From: Arthrobacter livingstonensis
Lineage (GTDB): Bacteria > Actinomycetota > Actinomycetes > Actinomycetales > Micrococcaceae
DNA: 48,208 bases
NCBI RefSeq assembly: GCF_003219815.1
Contig: NZ_QJVD01000026.1
Coordinates: forward strand, 1 to 48,208
Reading direction: 5' to 3'
In this document: piece after piece, positions 9,090-17,376 of the stretch
How the letters are laid out: the number at the start of each line of letters is the position of its first letter
How positions within the stretch are numbered: position 1 is the stretch's first letter
Notes under the pieces: generated by a model
Databases searched by the model: none
Told to the model about the DNA's origin: nothing
What the model saw: only the letters and a program-made list of their open reading frames with translations
Translations under genes and position numbers: made by a program

Positions 9090-9859
9090 CTCCAGTCTTT
9101 TTCTGTTACCCGCGAATAACTTTAGCCCAAGCTGTGCAGGACTGGACGGCGATCAGGGAACTACCATTAGTTCAAATTCAAAAAATCTGCGATAACATCA
9201 CAATTGTCGGTGCAGAATTTTATCCTTTCGCCGAAATTCGAAGCGAAAATTCCGAATTACACTTTTTGCGACAGAAAATAGTTGAAATCGCCAAAAGTTA
9301 TGGATATCCAAATCAAATTTCTTCTCGCCTGAAGGTCACGTTCGAGGGAGAATTGCTCAAGATATTTCAAGAAGAAGTTGCAATGAGTCCCGCGGAAGCT
9401 TCAAATATGAACGTGTGGCACTTTTTCAATCTCAGACTTTTGGCAGATATCACTTTGTGGCGATTTGGATACTTCGACACGGAGAAGAATAGGTGGTCCA
9501 TAAATGAAGAACGCCTCTATATGTTGAACAGAAATATGTTTGGACGAATTTGGTGGAGAGGATATATATTGGGCCCAGAGCTGGCAAGTCAACTGAGCGA
9601 AGACGAAACAGTGCAGATACTTGAACGCCCGTCCCTCTACGCATATCCATCGTTCGCGAAAGCCGTCGGCACCCGCTATTTGACCTCACCGAGCAAGATC
9701 AGGGCTACACGTGTCCTGAGGGACGCCAGTAAGCGCTTTACGCGTCGGATGGCTGTTCTATCTGTATTCATCATGCAAGAGAGTCAGCTGACCCATTTCG
9801 TAGACGAAGTCTTCAACGAGGCAGAATCGGCCATGTTGACTACACTCCGGGATTCATGA
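9086..9859 (+). CDS. Probable DUF6339 family protein of the defence operon
   Basis: This 257-residue protein is the last of the five coupled genes. Its central region contains FGRIWWRGYILG at about residues 151-162 and ILERPSLYAYPS at about 178-189. These resemble the DUF6339 family as I remember it, which is often found next to methyltransferases and Z1 helicases. The biochemical role is unknown. It is among the most A+T-rich coding stretches in the window. It ends convergently with the methyltransferase, overlapping it by 20 bp (9840-9859), with no terminator between them. Existence of the gene is secure; the family name is moderate. Confidence 0.75.
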   Translation: MTPVFFCYPRITLAQAVQDWTAIRELPLVQIQKICDNITIVGAEFYPFAEIRSENSELHFLRQKIVEIAKSYGYPNQISSRLKVTFEGELLKIFQEEVAMSPAEASNMNVWHFFNLRLLADITLWRFGYFDTEKNRWSINEERLYMLNRNMFGRIWWRGYILGPELASQLSEDETVQILERPSLYAYPSFAKAVGTRYLTSPSKIRATRVLRDASKRFTRRMAVLSVFIMQESQLTHFVDEVFNEAESAMLTTLRDS

Positions 9860-11336
9860 CTTTCGCGATCTTCTCACCAATCTGCTTTGCCAACAGCGGC
9901 GGAACGGCGTTTCCAACTTGGGTGAACTGCTGGGTTCGATTGCCGAGGAAAATATAGTCATCAGGGAAAGTCTGCAGCCTAGCCGCTTCGCGAACCGTCA
10001 GGCTTCTCATCTGATCCGGATCGGGATGAATGTAGTAGTGACCATCTTTGGCAATATGGGAGACAATCGTCGTCGACGGCAGGTCGTTAACTTGCACCCT
10101 GAACCTGTCAGCAAACGGAACAACATCCGCGTCAATGTTCCTGTGATTCGGCCATAGCTCACGGTCCAAGTCTCGAACCTTAGGGCTGGGACCTCCGTTT
10201 TCCTTCGCAATCAAGCTCAGCACACCATATCGAAGAAGATCCTGCGCCATGTGCGCCCTGGCCTCATGGTTCCACGTGGGAAGACCGGCGATCATGTCAG
10301 GACGGACAAATCCCTGATATGCCTCGACGCTTTCGCTTAGATCCTCAACTGGTATGCGCTTTGTCTTAGCCGTTGAAATTGCGCCCATCTGGTTCGATTT
10401 GGGCGGGTTGAACGACGAACCTCGAACATACGGACCAACCAAATTTCTGATTCTCGTCCAGTCCGTGAGATCGCCAGTATTTCGACGGGAAATAGTTGAA
10501 CGCACTTTTGGCAGTACCCCAATGGCGTCTGCAACCGTCACCCTATTGCTGCGCTTCAAAATGCTAGGTCGTGCGATTCCACTATCCCGGCGCACTCCGA
10601 CGACGATAAGGCGATGCCGCTTCTGTGGCACTCCATACTCTTCCGAGCGAATGAGGAAATCTGTGGAATCAAGGTCCTCATCGGTTCCCTCTTTTACCAT
10701 CGAGTATAAGTCGTATTTGAGTCCATCTTTGTGCGCGGCTAAATCACGTCGGATTAGATCAAAAATTTTTGTCCCACGATTCACTGACGAAAGTAGGCCC
10801 TTAACATTTTCCATAACGAATATCGTCGGTTTGTGCGTTTCGATGATGTGCAAATATTCTTTGTATAAAAAGTGCTTGTGATCATCTTCAAATGTGACGT
10901 CGTGCGTACGACGTGACCTGCCAGCCAGTGAGTACGCTTGGCAAGGGGGCCCACCAATTAGAACCCAATTATTGGATTCATGTCCTAGCGCTTTTTTGAT
11001 TATCAGGTCGGATTCGGCGCGGCTAGACTCGGAGAGCTCAAACTGATGGACTTCTTCAATAGCCTTTTTATAGGCTAATTTGAAGTCAGAGTCCTCATTG
11101 ACTTCAGAAAATGTCATTTCTTTACGAAGAAATCTCTTAAATGCAACTGTTCTTGGAGTTTCGTGTTCACGGAGAATCCGAATTGCGCTTCGGAGACGCA
11201 AAGTCTCTACGGCGGAAGCCTCCATCTCGATGGAGGCAACAGTCTGGAAGACCCGCGCTCCTGAGTCGTCTCGAACGCTGGAAAAACCCTCGTTCAAACC
11301 GCCTGGCCCTGCAAAGACATCAATAACGGGTATCAC
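9840..11336 (-). CDS. DNA (cytosine-5) methyltransferase
   Basis: This 498-residue protein carries the C5-methyltransferase motifs in order. Motif I is FAGPGGLNEGF (residues 8-18) and binds SAM. Motif IV is GGPPCQAYSLAGR with catalytic C132. Motif VI is ENVKG, motif VIII is QKRHRLIVVG, and motif X near the C-terminus is QVGNAVPP. It is longer than many bacterial enzymes because of an insertion between motifs I and IV and a sizeable region before motif X that should hold the target-recognition domain. The start is GTG with GAGGAG about 6 nt upstream. It probably protects host DNA from the five-gene operon opposite. No Vsr mismatch endonuclease is seen alongside. Recognition sequence unknown. 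Confidence 0.95.
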   Translation of the reverse strand: MIPVIDVFAGPGGLNEGFSSVRDDSGARVFQTVASIEMEASAVETLRLRSAIRILREHETPRTVAFKRFLRKEMTFSEVNEDSDFKLAYKKAIEEVHQFELSESSRAESDLIIKKALGHESNNWVLIGGPPCQAYSLAGRSRRTHDVTFEDDHKHFLYKEYLHIIETHKPTIFVMENVKGLLSSVNRGTKIFDLIRRDLAAHKDGLKYDLYSMVKEGTDEDLDSTDFLIRSEEYGVPQKRHRLIVVGVRRDSGIARPSILKRSNRVTVADAIGVLPKVRSTISRRNTGDLTDWTRIRNLVGPYVRGSSFNPPKSNQMGAISTAKTKRIPVEDLSESVEAYQGFVRPDMIAGLPTWNHEARAHMAQDLLRYGVLSLIAKENGGPSPKVRDLDRELWPNHRNIDADVVPFADRFRVQVNDLPSTTIVSHIAKDGHYYIHPDPDQMRSLTVREAARLQTFPDDYIFLGNRTQQFTQVGNAVPPLLAKQIGEKIAKVMNPGV

Positions 11337-11485
11337 CCTAGACTCCTCATACTTTTCGCTTCACTCCAGGCTACCAGGTTAGACCGCTGCACTAGCTCTT
11401 ACACCGCTTCTAGCGTAGGACCAAGGACGGACATCCGCCGCCAGCGCCGCAAGCGAACTCACAATCCGCCCTCGGTCCGGCACGG

Positions 11486-11491
11486 TAGACT
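11486..11491 (+). promoter_or_regulatory. -10 element of panD, near-leaderless
   Basis: TAGACT ends 9 nt before the panD ATG, and no Shine-Dalgarno sequence lies between. Transcription would begin at or within about 3 nt of the start codon. This fits the TANNNT promoters of leaderless actinobacterial genes. No clear -35 is visible. Confidence 0.5.
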
Positions 11492-11500
11492 GGTGCCGTT

Positions 11501-11911
11501 ATGATGCGAACAATGTTTAAGTCCAAGATTCACCGTGCCACCGTGACTCACGCCGATCTGAACTACGTCGGCTCCGTCACCGTCGACGCGGATCTGCTGG
11601 ACGCTGCGGACATCCTGCCCGGCGAACTCGTCGCCATTGTGGACATCACCAACGGCGCCCGGCTTGAGACGTACACCATCGCGGGCGACCGCGGCTCAGG
11701 CGTGATCGGCATCAACGGTGCCGCCGCACACTTGGTCAACGTGGATGACCTGGTCATCCTGATCACTTACGCCCAAATGAGCGACGCCGAGGCGCGCGGC
11801 TATGTGCCGAACGTGGTCCATGTGGACGCTGACAACAAGATCGTGCACCTGGGCACCGACCCGGCCGAGGCCGTCACCGAGGGCCTGCTGCGCCCGGCGT
11901 TTGCACAATAG
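11501..11911 (+). CDS. panD: Aspartate 1-decarboxylase (pyruvoyl enzyme precursor)
   Basis: PanD converts L-aspartate to beta-alanine for pantothenate and coenzyme A synthesis. The 136-residue proenzyme cleaves itself between Gly24 and Ser25 to make the pyruvoyl cofactor. The sequence shows YVGS with G24/S25 when numbered from the ATG at 11501, exactly as in the E. coli enzyme; starting at the adjacent ATG (11504) would shift this. The conserved N-terminus (RTM...[13 protein letters not shown]) and the GAAAH segment (INGAAAHLV) are present. It stands alone here without other pan genes. It marks the return to host-like composition after the defence block. Confidence 0.97.
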   Translation: MMRTMFKSKIHRATVTHADLNYVGSVTVDADLLDAADILPGELVAIVDITNGARLETYTIAGDRGSGVIGINGAAAHLVNVDDLVILITYAQMSDAEARGYVPNVVHVDADNKIVHLGTDPAEAVTEGLLRPAFAQ

Positions 11912-11993
11912 CCTCTTTCGCTCGTAGGTTTTTCGCTGTCCGGGCCGGCCGCGGCCCACACTGTCCCGCCCCTGACTGCGCGGTGAGGCATCG

Positions 11994-12863
11994 CTATCTG
12001 GCGCTGTCCCGCCACGAATGCGCCGGCGCATAGCCAATGACCCTGCGTGCTGCGTCGATGGACAGCAGCGTCTCATGCCCCGACACGTCCCTGCGCCGCT
12101 CCAGCCCGGGGAAGAATTCATCCAGCAGCTCCGCGGATGGCCGGTCGATGACCGTGTCCGCCGCAGCGATGATCAGGTTTTCGCTGCCCGTGCTGTCGGC
12201 TTCGACGGCGTTCCGGCAGGCGGCACCGACGTCGCGGGCGTCCACATAGCCCCACAGGTTCCAGGCCCGGGACATGGGGTCCGCCCCGAATCCGGGCACC
12301 CTGGCGTATTCGGCCTCCGTGAAGATGTTCGTCAGCCTCAACCCCACGAACGGGATGCCCGACCAGGCCGAAAACTGGGCTGCGGCAGTCTCCCCCAGCA
12401 CCTTGGACAGCGCGTATGTTGACGAGGGGTGGGGGAAATGGGCCTCGTCGACGGGCGCATAACGCAAGGTCCCGCCGTCGTCCGCGAACGGCAGGCCCAG
12501 GGTGGTCTCGCTCGATGCCCACACCACGCGCGCCAGCCCCAGCGCCTGCGCGGCCAGGAAGACATTGTGGTTCATGGCCGTGTTGCGGTTAAGGGTCTCC
12601 GCCGGCGGGAACATGCCCGGCTCCGGAATGTTGGCCATGTGCACGACGGCGTCGGCCCCGGTGAGTGCCTGCAGTGCCTGCCCGTAGTCCGTCAGGTCAA
12701 CGCGCATGGTGGGGGTACCCAAGTCCGAATTGCGGCCCACCGGCCCGGCGATGTCGCAGGCGAGGACCTTGTAGCCGTGGGCCAGGAACTCCGCCACGGC
12801 GGCGCGGCCGGCCTTGCCATGGGCGCCTGTAACCGCGACGGTTTCAATGGGAAGGATGCTCAT
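11994..12863 (-). CDS. NAD(P)-dependent epimerase/dehydratase (extended SDR)
   Basis: This 289-residue protein has an N-terminal Rossmann fold with the glycine motif TGAHGKAG (about residues 12-19). The SDR catalytic YxxxK is in STYALSK. A preceding conserved segment, VVWASSE, supplies the active-site Ser/Thr position. It resembles the NAD-dependent epimerase/dehydratase family acting on nucleotide sugars or related carbonyl substrates; the substrate is not readable. The ATG at 12863 is chosen because AAGGAG lies just upstream. A longer in-frame reading upstream overlaps the divergent AEC transporter and is rejected. Confidence 0.88.
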   Translation of the reverse strand: MSILPIETVAVTGAHGKAGRAAVAEFLAHGYKVLACDIAGPVGRNSDLGTPTMRVDLTDYGQALQALTGADAVVHMANIPEPGMFPPAETLNRNTAMNHNVFLAAQALGLARVVWASSETTLGLPFADDGGTLRYAPVDEAHFPHPSSTYALSKVLGETAAAQFSAWSGIPFVGLRLTNIFTEAEYARVPGFGADPMSRAWNLWGYVDARDVGAACRNAVEADSTGSENLIIAAADTVIDRPSAELLDEFFPGLERRRDVSGHETLLSIDAARRVIGYAPAHSWRDSAR

Positions 12864-12960
12864 GATGACTCCTTGTGGCGTGGGCGGTACGGGAGGAATA
12901 CGCTTTCTCAGCTTAAGCTTAGGACGTGCTGAACGTGTCCACCCCCTGCCACCCCCTGCC

Positions 12961-13887
12961 GTGTTAGCCATCGTCGAGGGGTTTTCGGTCGTTTGGCTCA
13001 TTATCCTGGTGGGTTGGTTTGTGGGCCGCCGCAACGTGCTCGGAGACAACGCCGCCCAGGTCCTGAGCCGGCTTTCCTTCTTCGTGGCCAGCCCGGCGCT
13101 GCTGCTGGAGACACTGTCCAAGGCGAGCCTGAAGGAAGTGTTCTCGGAACCGCTGCTCGTTGCCGCCGCCAGCGCCGTGTTCACCGGCCTGATTTTCCTG
13201 CTGATCTCCAAGTATTGGCTCAAGCGGTCCCTGAGCGAGGCGCTGCTCTCGGCGATGTCGTCTTCCATTGTCAATGCCGCCAATTTGGGGATCCCGATCG
13301 CCGCCTACGTGCTGGGCGACGCGGCCTTGATTGCGCCCGTGCTGATCTTCCAGCTGGCGTTTTACACGCCCTGCTTTTTGCTGGTGCTGGACGCCACCAC
13401 CAGCGGGCACCGGGCGACCCCGGGACGCGTCTTCCTGCAGATCTTCCGAAACCCCATGATTCTCGGGACCCTGGTTGGCCTGCTGCTGGCGGCCACTGGA
13501 TGGAAGCTGCCTGACTTGGTGGCCGAACCCATACACCTGATTGGCGGCGCCGCGATCCCCGCCATCCTCATCGCCTTTGGCATGTCGTTGGGCACCAGCA
13601 AGCCACTCTCGGCCACCGACGGGTGGCGGAGAGACACCCTATTGGCCACGGGCTTCAAGCTGGTGCTGCATCCCCTGGTGGCGTATGTGCTGGGGCACCT
13701 TGTCCTGGGCATGTCCGGGGCCGCCCTCTTTGCCGTTGTGGTGGCGGCGGCGCTGCCCACCGCACAAAACGTGTATGTAACCGCCCAGCGCTACCAGGTC
13801 GGCCTCACCGTGGCCAAGGACACCGTGCTGGCCACGACGGTGCTGGCGATCCCGGCCATGTTTGCCGTGGCCATACTCCTCGGCTAA
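12961..13887 (+). CDS. AEC family (auxin efflux carrier-like) transporter
   Basis: This 308-residue membrane protein is built of about ten hydrophobic helices in two similar halves. The mid-protein sequence with VNAANLGIPIAAYVLGD is characteristic of the AEC family, which exports or imports small organic acids in bacteria. The start is uncertain: the GTG at 12961 begins directly before the first predicted helix (VEGFSVVWLIILVGWFVG) but has no obvious ribosome-binding site. The family membership is clear; the substrate is unknown. It is divergent from the SDR gene, with under 100 bp between them. Confidence 0.88.
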   Translation: MLAIVEGFSVVWLIILVGWFVGRRNVLGDNAAQVLSRLSFFVASPALLLETLSKASLKEVFSEPLLVAAASAVFTGLIFLLISKYWLKRSLSEALLSAMSSSIVNAANLGIPIAAYVLGDAALIAPVLIFQLAFYTPCFLLVLDATTSGHRATPGRVFLQIFRNPMILGTLVGLLLAATGWKLPDLVAEPIHLIGGAAIPAILIAFGMSLGTSKPLSATDGWRRDTLLATGFKLVLHPLVAYVLGHLVLGMSGAALFAVVVAAALPTAQNVYVTAQRYQVGLTVAKDTVLATTVLAIPAMFAVAILLG

Positions 13888-14010
13888 CGCCGGCGGCCCG
13901 GTGGTTGTCACAAATGGTTTGGCGATCGTCCCTGCCCGTCCCGCCATGATTCACTGAGCGAGCCTGCAAATACCCAGATTGCAGACTATCGAGTTCGGAG
14001 AAGCATAGTC

Positions 14011-14265
14011 ATGAAGTGCTCGCGCAACTTACGTTCCGGGTTTAAAAACATGGCCATCCTCGAATTGATGGGAATTTTCAAGTCAAGGCACAGTCCCAAA
14101 CCCCGGATCTGCGTTACAGACGTCGGCATCGTCATTGCCGCATTGGGATGTGTGTCTTTGCCAAGCCGCAACTGGATTTTGGCGACGGCCTTCATCGCCC
14201 TTGGTGTGGCCGTGTTTATTGCAGGAGTTGCAAAGCAACTACACGACGCTCGGCGCCGCGCATAG
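14011..14265 (+). CDS. Possible small two-helix membrane protein
   Basis: An 84-codon reading frame would give a basic N-terminus of about 32 residues. Two hydrophobic stretches (about 33-50 and 54-74) and a basic tail follow. GGAGAAG lies about 12 nt before the ATG, which is rather far. An internal ATG at 14050 is an alternative. The stop codon lies inside the first copy of a palindromic repeat (14257-14291). No family is recognised, and the codon usage is less G/C-ending than in the neighbours. It may be a real small membrane protein or chance coding in an intergenic region. Confidence 0.4.
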   Translation: MKCSRNLRSGFKNMAILELMGIFKSRHSPKPRICVTDVGIVIAALGCVSLPSRNWILATAFIALGVAVFIAGVAKQLHDARRRA

Positions 14266-14436
14266 CCGAAGGGGAGTTTCATTATGCGCAGTGTCGGAAG
14301 CCCAGACTGCACATTGCGGAAGTGAAGGTTCTTTATGCGCAGGGCAAGCCACTGATCCGTGCGCCTGTTGGCCACCTGCGCAATGCCAGGAGCCGGCGCT
14401 GCGCATAGCGAAAGTCGGGCTCTATTAAGCGCGCAG
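14257..14436. repeat. Cluster of three short palindromic repeats
   Basis: Copies at 14257-14291, 14307-14342 and 14399-14436 share the scheme CTGCGCATA-N(about 17)-TATGCGCAG, an inverted repeat with 9-bp arms. The inner part resembles GCGAAAGT...GGTTCTT. A partial arm (CTGCGCAATG) occurs near 14375. The cluster fills most of the gap before the ATPase gene at 14542. No gene other than the small frame at 14011-14265 is seen between 13888 and 14541. Confidence 0.7.
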
Positions 14437-14541
14437 CTCCTTCATCCGGGCCTCGAGCGGATCGACCACCGGGGAGAGCCCGGCCACCGGCTATGGATCA
14501 GTTGCTGCGCAGCCAATGTGACGGAGGGTACGCTTTTGCCT

Positions 14542-16128
14542 ATGGCTACCAAAACCCCGGCAGAGCAGCTTGCATCACTCCAGGCCGGATACACGTTTAG
14601 CGGTTCCTCCATTGCGCTTGGCGCGGCCCTCATCGACGGTCAGGTCCACCCCGAGGCGCAGGTCAGCCTGCCGCTGGCCATGATGAACCGGCACGGCCTG
14701 GTGGCCGGGGCAACCGGTACGGGCAAGACTGTCACGCTCCACATGATCGCCGAACAACTCTCCACGGCCGGCGTCCCGGTTTTCATGGCGGACATCAAGG
14801 GCGACCTCACCGGCCTGGCAACTGCGGCACAGGGGAGCGAGAAATTGACTGCCCGCACCCAGGCCTTGGGCCAGCAGTGGGAATCCAAGGCGTTCCCCGT
14901 GGAATTCCTTGCCCTGGGCGGCGCAGGCAACGGTGTCCCCGTCCGCGCCACCATCACCAGCTTTGGCCCCATCCTGCTCTCCAGGGTCCTGGGCCTGAAC
15001 GAAACCCAGGAATCCAGCCTCCAGCTGGTGTTCCACTACGCGGACACCAAGGGCCTGGAACTGTACGACTTGAAGGACCTGCGCGCCGTCATCCAGTTCC
15101 TCACCTCGGACGAAGGCAAGGCGGACCTGGCGGAGCTGGGCGGGCTGTCCAAGGCGACGGCCGGCGTCATCCTGCGCAACCTCATCACCCTGGACACCCA
15201 GGGCATGAGCAACTTCTTCGGCATGCCGGAATTCGACACCGCCGAACTGCTGCGCACCGCCCCGGACGGCCGAGGCGTCATCACGTGCCTGGAGCTGCCC
15301 AGCGTGCAGGACAAGCCGCTGTTGTTCTCCACCTTCCTCATGTGGCTGCTGGCGGACCTGTTCCGCGACCTTCCGGAAGTGGGCGACGCCGACAAGCCCA
15401 AGCTGGTGTTCTTCTTCGACGAGGCCCACCTGTTGTTCACCGGTGCCAGCAAGGCGTTCCTGAATGCCATCACCCAGACGGTGCGCCTGATTCGATCCAA
15501 GGGCGTCGGCATCTTCTTCGTCACCCAGACACCCAAGGACGTCCCCGGCGACGTCCTCGCGCAGCTTGCCAACCGCGTCCAGCACGCCCTGCGCGCGTTC
15601 ACCCCGGACGACGCCAAGGCCCTCAAGGCCACTGTCTCCACCTTCCCCGTCAGCGACTACGATCTGGAGGAGGTGCTCACCTCCGCCGGCATTGGAGAAG
15701 CGGTCGTCACCGTCATGAATGAAAACGGCGCGCCCACCCCGGTCGCCCTGACCCGGATGCGCGCGCCCGGCTCCGTCATGGGGCCAAGCGCCGACGACGC
15801 CGTCAAGGCGGTAGTCGCCGCCTCGGCCCTGCTGCCCACTTACGGGACAGCCGTGGACCCGGTGTCCGCCTATGAGAAATTGCAGACACAGGCGGCGGCG
15901 CCCGCCACCGGCCCCGCCGTGGGGACGCCGCTTCCCCCTCCGCCTCCGCCTCCGGCTAGGCTTCCCGCCCCCAAGAACGACGGCGGCGGCATGGGTGCCG
16001 AGGTCATGGGCGCCCTGGGCGGTGCCTTGGGCGGCGGCATGAAGTCCATGATCCGCTCCATGGGGTCACAGTTGGGGCGGAACCTGATGCGCGACATGTT
16101 TGGCACGGCGCCGCGCCGGCGGCGCTAA
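14542..16128 (+). CDS. HerA-like / DUF853 P-loop ATPase
   Basis: This 528-residue protein belongs to the helicase HerA-like, DUF853 ATPases. Walker A is GATGTGKT at residues 56-63. The Walker B/DEAH segment FFFDEAHLLF lies near residue 292. A late conserved segment near residue 330 includes FFVTQTPKDVPGDVLAQLANR. After about residue 440 it changes to a low-complexity tail: a run of seven prolines, then Gly/Met-rich helices and a final Arg cluster. The ATG at 14542 begins the conserved region and has GGAGGG about 14 nt upstream; an in-frame TTG at 14536 has better spacing. The cellular role of DUF853 proteins is not established; DNA translocation is inferred from the fold. Confidence 0.88.
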   Translation: MATKTPAEQLASLQAGYTFSGSSIALGAALIDGQVHPEAQVSLPLAMMNRHGLVAGATGTGKTVTLHMIAEQLSTAGVPVFMADIKGDLTGLATAAQGSEKLTARTQALGQQWESKAFPVEFLALGGAGNGVPVRATITSFGPILLSRVLGLNETQESSLQLVFHYADTKGLELYDLKDLRAVIQFLTSDEGKADLAELGGLSKATAGVILRNLITLDTQGMSNFFGMPEFDTAELLRTAPDGRGVITCLELPSVQDKPLLFSTFLMWLLADLFRDLPEVGDADKPKLVFFFDEAHLLFTGASKAFLNAITQTVRLIRSKGVGIFFVTQTPKDVPGDVLAQLANRVQHALRAFTPDDAKALKATVSTFPVSDYDLEEVLTSAGIGEAVVTVMNENGAPTPVALTRMRAPGSVMGPSADDAVKAVVAASALLPTYGTAVDPVSAYEKLQTQAAAPATGPAVGTPLPPPPPPPARLPAPKNDGGGMGAEVMGALGGALGGGMKSMIRSMGSQLGRNLMRDMFGTAPRRRR

Positions 16129-16195
16129 CGCGCTGGAAAGGTCACAAACCGCCGGCCGTGCCGCGGTGGATTCCAGCCCGTGGCCTGCAAGACGG

Positions 16196-16201
16196 TACAG
16201 T
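16196..16201 (+). promoter_or_regulatory. -10 element of a leaderless gene
   Basis: TACAGT ends 7 nt before the GTG at 16209, and there is no Shine-Dalgarno sequence. Transcription starting at the GTG is therefore expected, as for other TANNNT leaderless promoters of actinobacteria. Confidence 0.4.
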
Positions 16202-16208
16202 GGACGGC

Positions 16209-17195
16209 GTGAAGAACGGGGCCAAACTCATCAAGATTGCCGCCGCGTGGCTGCTGATCCTGATGCTGGCCATCGCCGCCGCCATCGTCACCATCACGGT
16301 GGTCAACAACAACTCCTTCGGGCCGGCGCGAACGGTCCAAAACTACCTGGATGCGCTCCGCGACGGCAACGGTGCCAAGGCGCTGGGTCTGCTCCACGGA
16401 AGGGTCCCGTCCGCCAACGCCGCGGTGCTGGACGGGGCCGGCCTGGCCAAGTCCCAACAGGATGTGAAGGACGTCAAGATTGGCGAGCCCGTTGATGCCG
16501 CCGGCAACAGGCAAAAAGTCACCGTCAGCTACTCCATTGCCGGCAAGGCGCTGTCCTCCGACTTCACACTGGCCCCGGGCCCCAAGCACTGGCTGTTCTT
16601 TGACAGCTGGAGCATTGCGCCCACCACCCTGCCGGTCCTGAACGTCTCCGTGGTGAACGCCAACCAGGCCTCCGTGAACGGCGTGGACGCCAACATGCCG
16701 GAAGGCAAAAACTCCTTCGCGGTGTTTTACCCTGGCAGCTACGAGGCCGAGTACCGGTCCCCGCTTTTTGCCGCACCACCGGTCCAGCGCAGCGTGAGCG
16801 GCCCGCTTGAGTCCATTCCCGCCGTCGCACTTGCCACAGGACCTACCACCGATCTTCTGGCCCAGGTGGGCGCCACCGTCCACAAATATCTGGACGCCTG
16901 CGCCAAACAGGCCGTGCTGATGCCCGCCAACTGCCCCATGAGCGCGGCCACAGACAACCGTGTTGTTTCCGCGGTGAAGTGGAGCATCCTGGAGTACCCG
17001 GATGTGAGCATCACACCGTACGGCGGCAAATGGATCATGGCACCGCTGACGGTCAAGGCCCAGGTGCAGTATCAGGAGCAGAACCTGTTCACCGGGACCG
17101 TCGCCCCCGTCAAGCACGCCGAGGACTTCGGCTTCACGGCCAAGCTGTCCATCGACGGAACCACGGTAGGAGTGACCCCGGTGGTCAGCTACTAA
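16209..17195 (+). CDS. Membrane-anchored extracytoplasmic protein, unknown function
   Basis: This 328-residue protein has a basic start (VKNGAKLIK) and one long hydrophobic helix (about residues 9-30). A mostly beta-type exported domain follows. Just outside the membrane, the segment VQNYLDALRDGNGAKALGLL resembles the NTF2-like/DUF4878 type seen in anchored actinobacterial proteins. There is no lipobox or obvious signal-peptidase site, so it is probably a type II membrane protein. The GTG at 16209 gives the shortest N-terminus before the helix and matches the nearby -10 box. It lies 80 bp after the DUF853 ATPase gene. Function unknown. Confidence 0.78.
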   Translation: MKNGAKLIKIAAAWLLILMLAIAAAIVTITVVNNNSFGPARTVQNYLDALRDGNGAKALGLLHGRVPSANAAVLDGAGLAKSQQDVKDVKIGEPVDAAGNRQKVTVSYSIAGKALSSDFTLAPGPKHWLFFDSWSIAPTTLPVLNVSVVNANQASVNGVDANMPEGKNSFAVFYPGSYEAEYRSPLFAAPPVQRSVSGPLESIPAVALATGPTTDLLAQVGATVHKYLDACAKQAVLMPANCPMSAATDNRVVSAVKWSILEYPDVSITPYGGKWIMAPLTVKAQVQYQEQNLFTGTVAPVKHAEDFGFTAKLSIDGTTVGVTPVVSY

Positions 17196-17376
17196 GGCCC
17201 TGCTGCCGCGCTCCCGCAAGCGCTGCGGAGAGCCCTCCCCTGTGACCGGGCCCGATGGCATCGCCCGCGGGGATCCGGGGCGGGTGCAGGTGATCGGGGC
17301 CTGTCGGGACATAAGAATACCGACCCCTTGCCGGCCATTTTGCCATTGTTCCCTCCACAGGGGGTCGCACATATTA

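Noticed and set aside
2607-11336. DISARM, BREX or phosphorothioation (Dnd/Ssp) system
   Set aside because: A methylase and helicase are present, but the marker proteins (DrmA/B/C, PglZ/BrxC, DndB-E, SspB-D) are not seen; the Z1, PD-(D/E)XK and GHKL set points elsewhere.
11337-11500. tRNA or attachment site next to panD
   Set aside because: No cloverleaf could be formed and no repeated sequence matching the other edge of the defence block was seen.
12018-12932. Reading frames on the plus strand across the SDR gene
   Set aside because: They are antisense shadows of the epimerase coding sequence, with no family resemblance.
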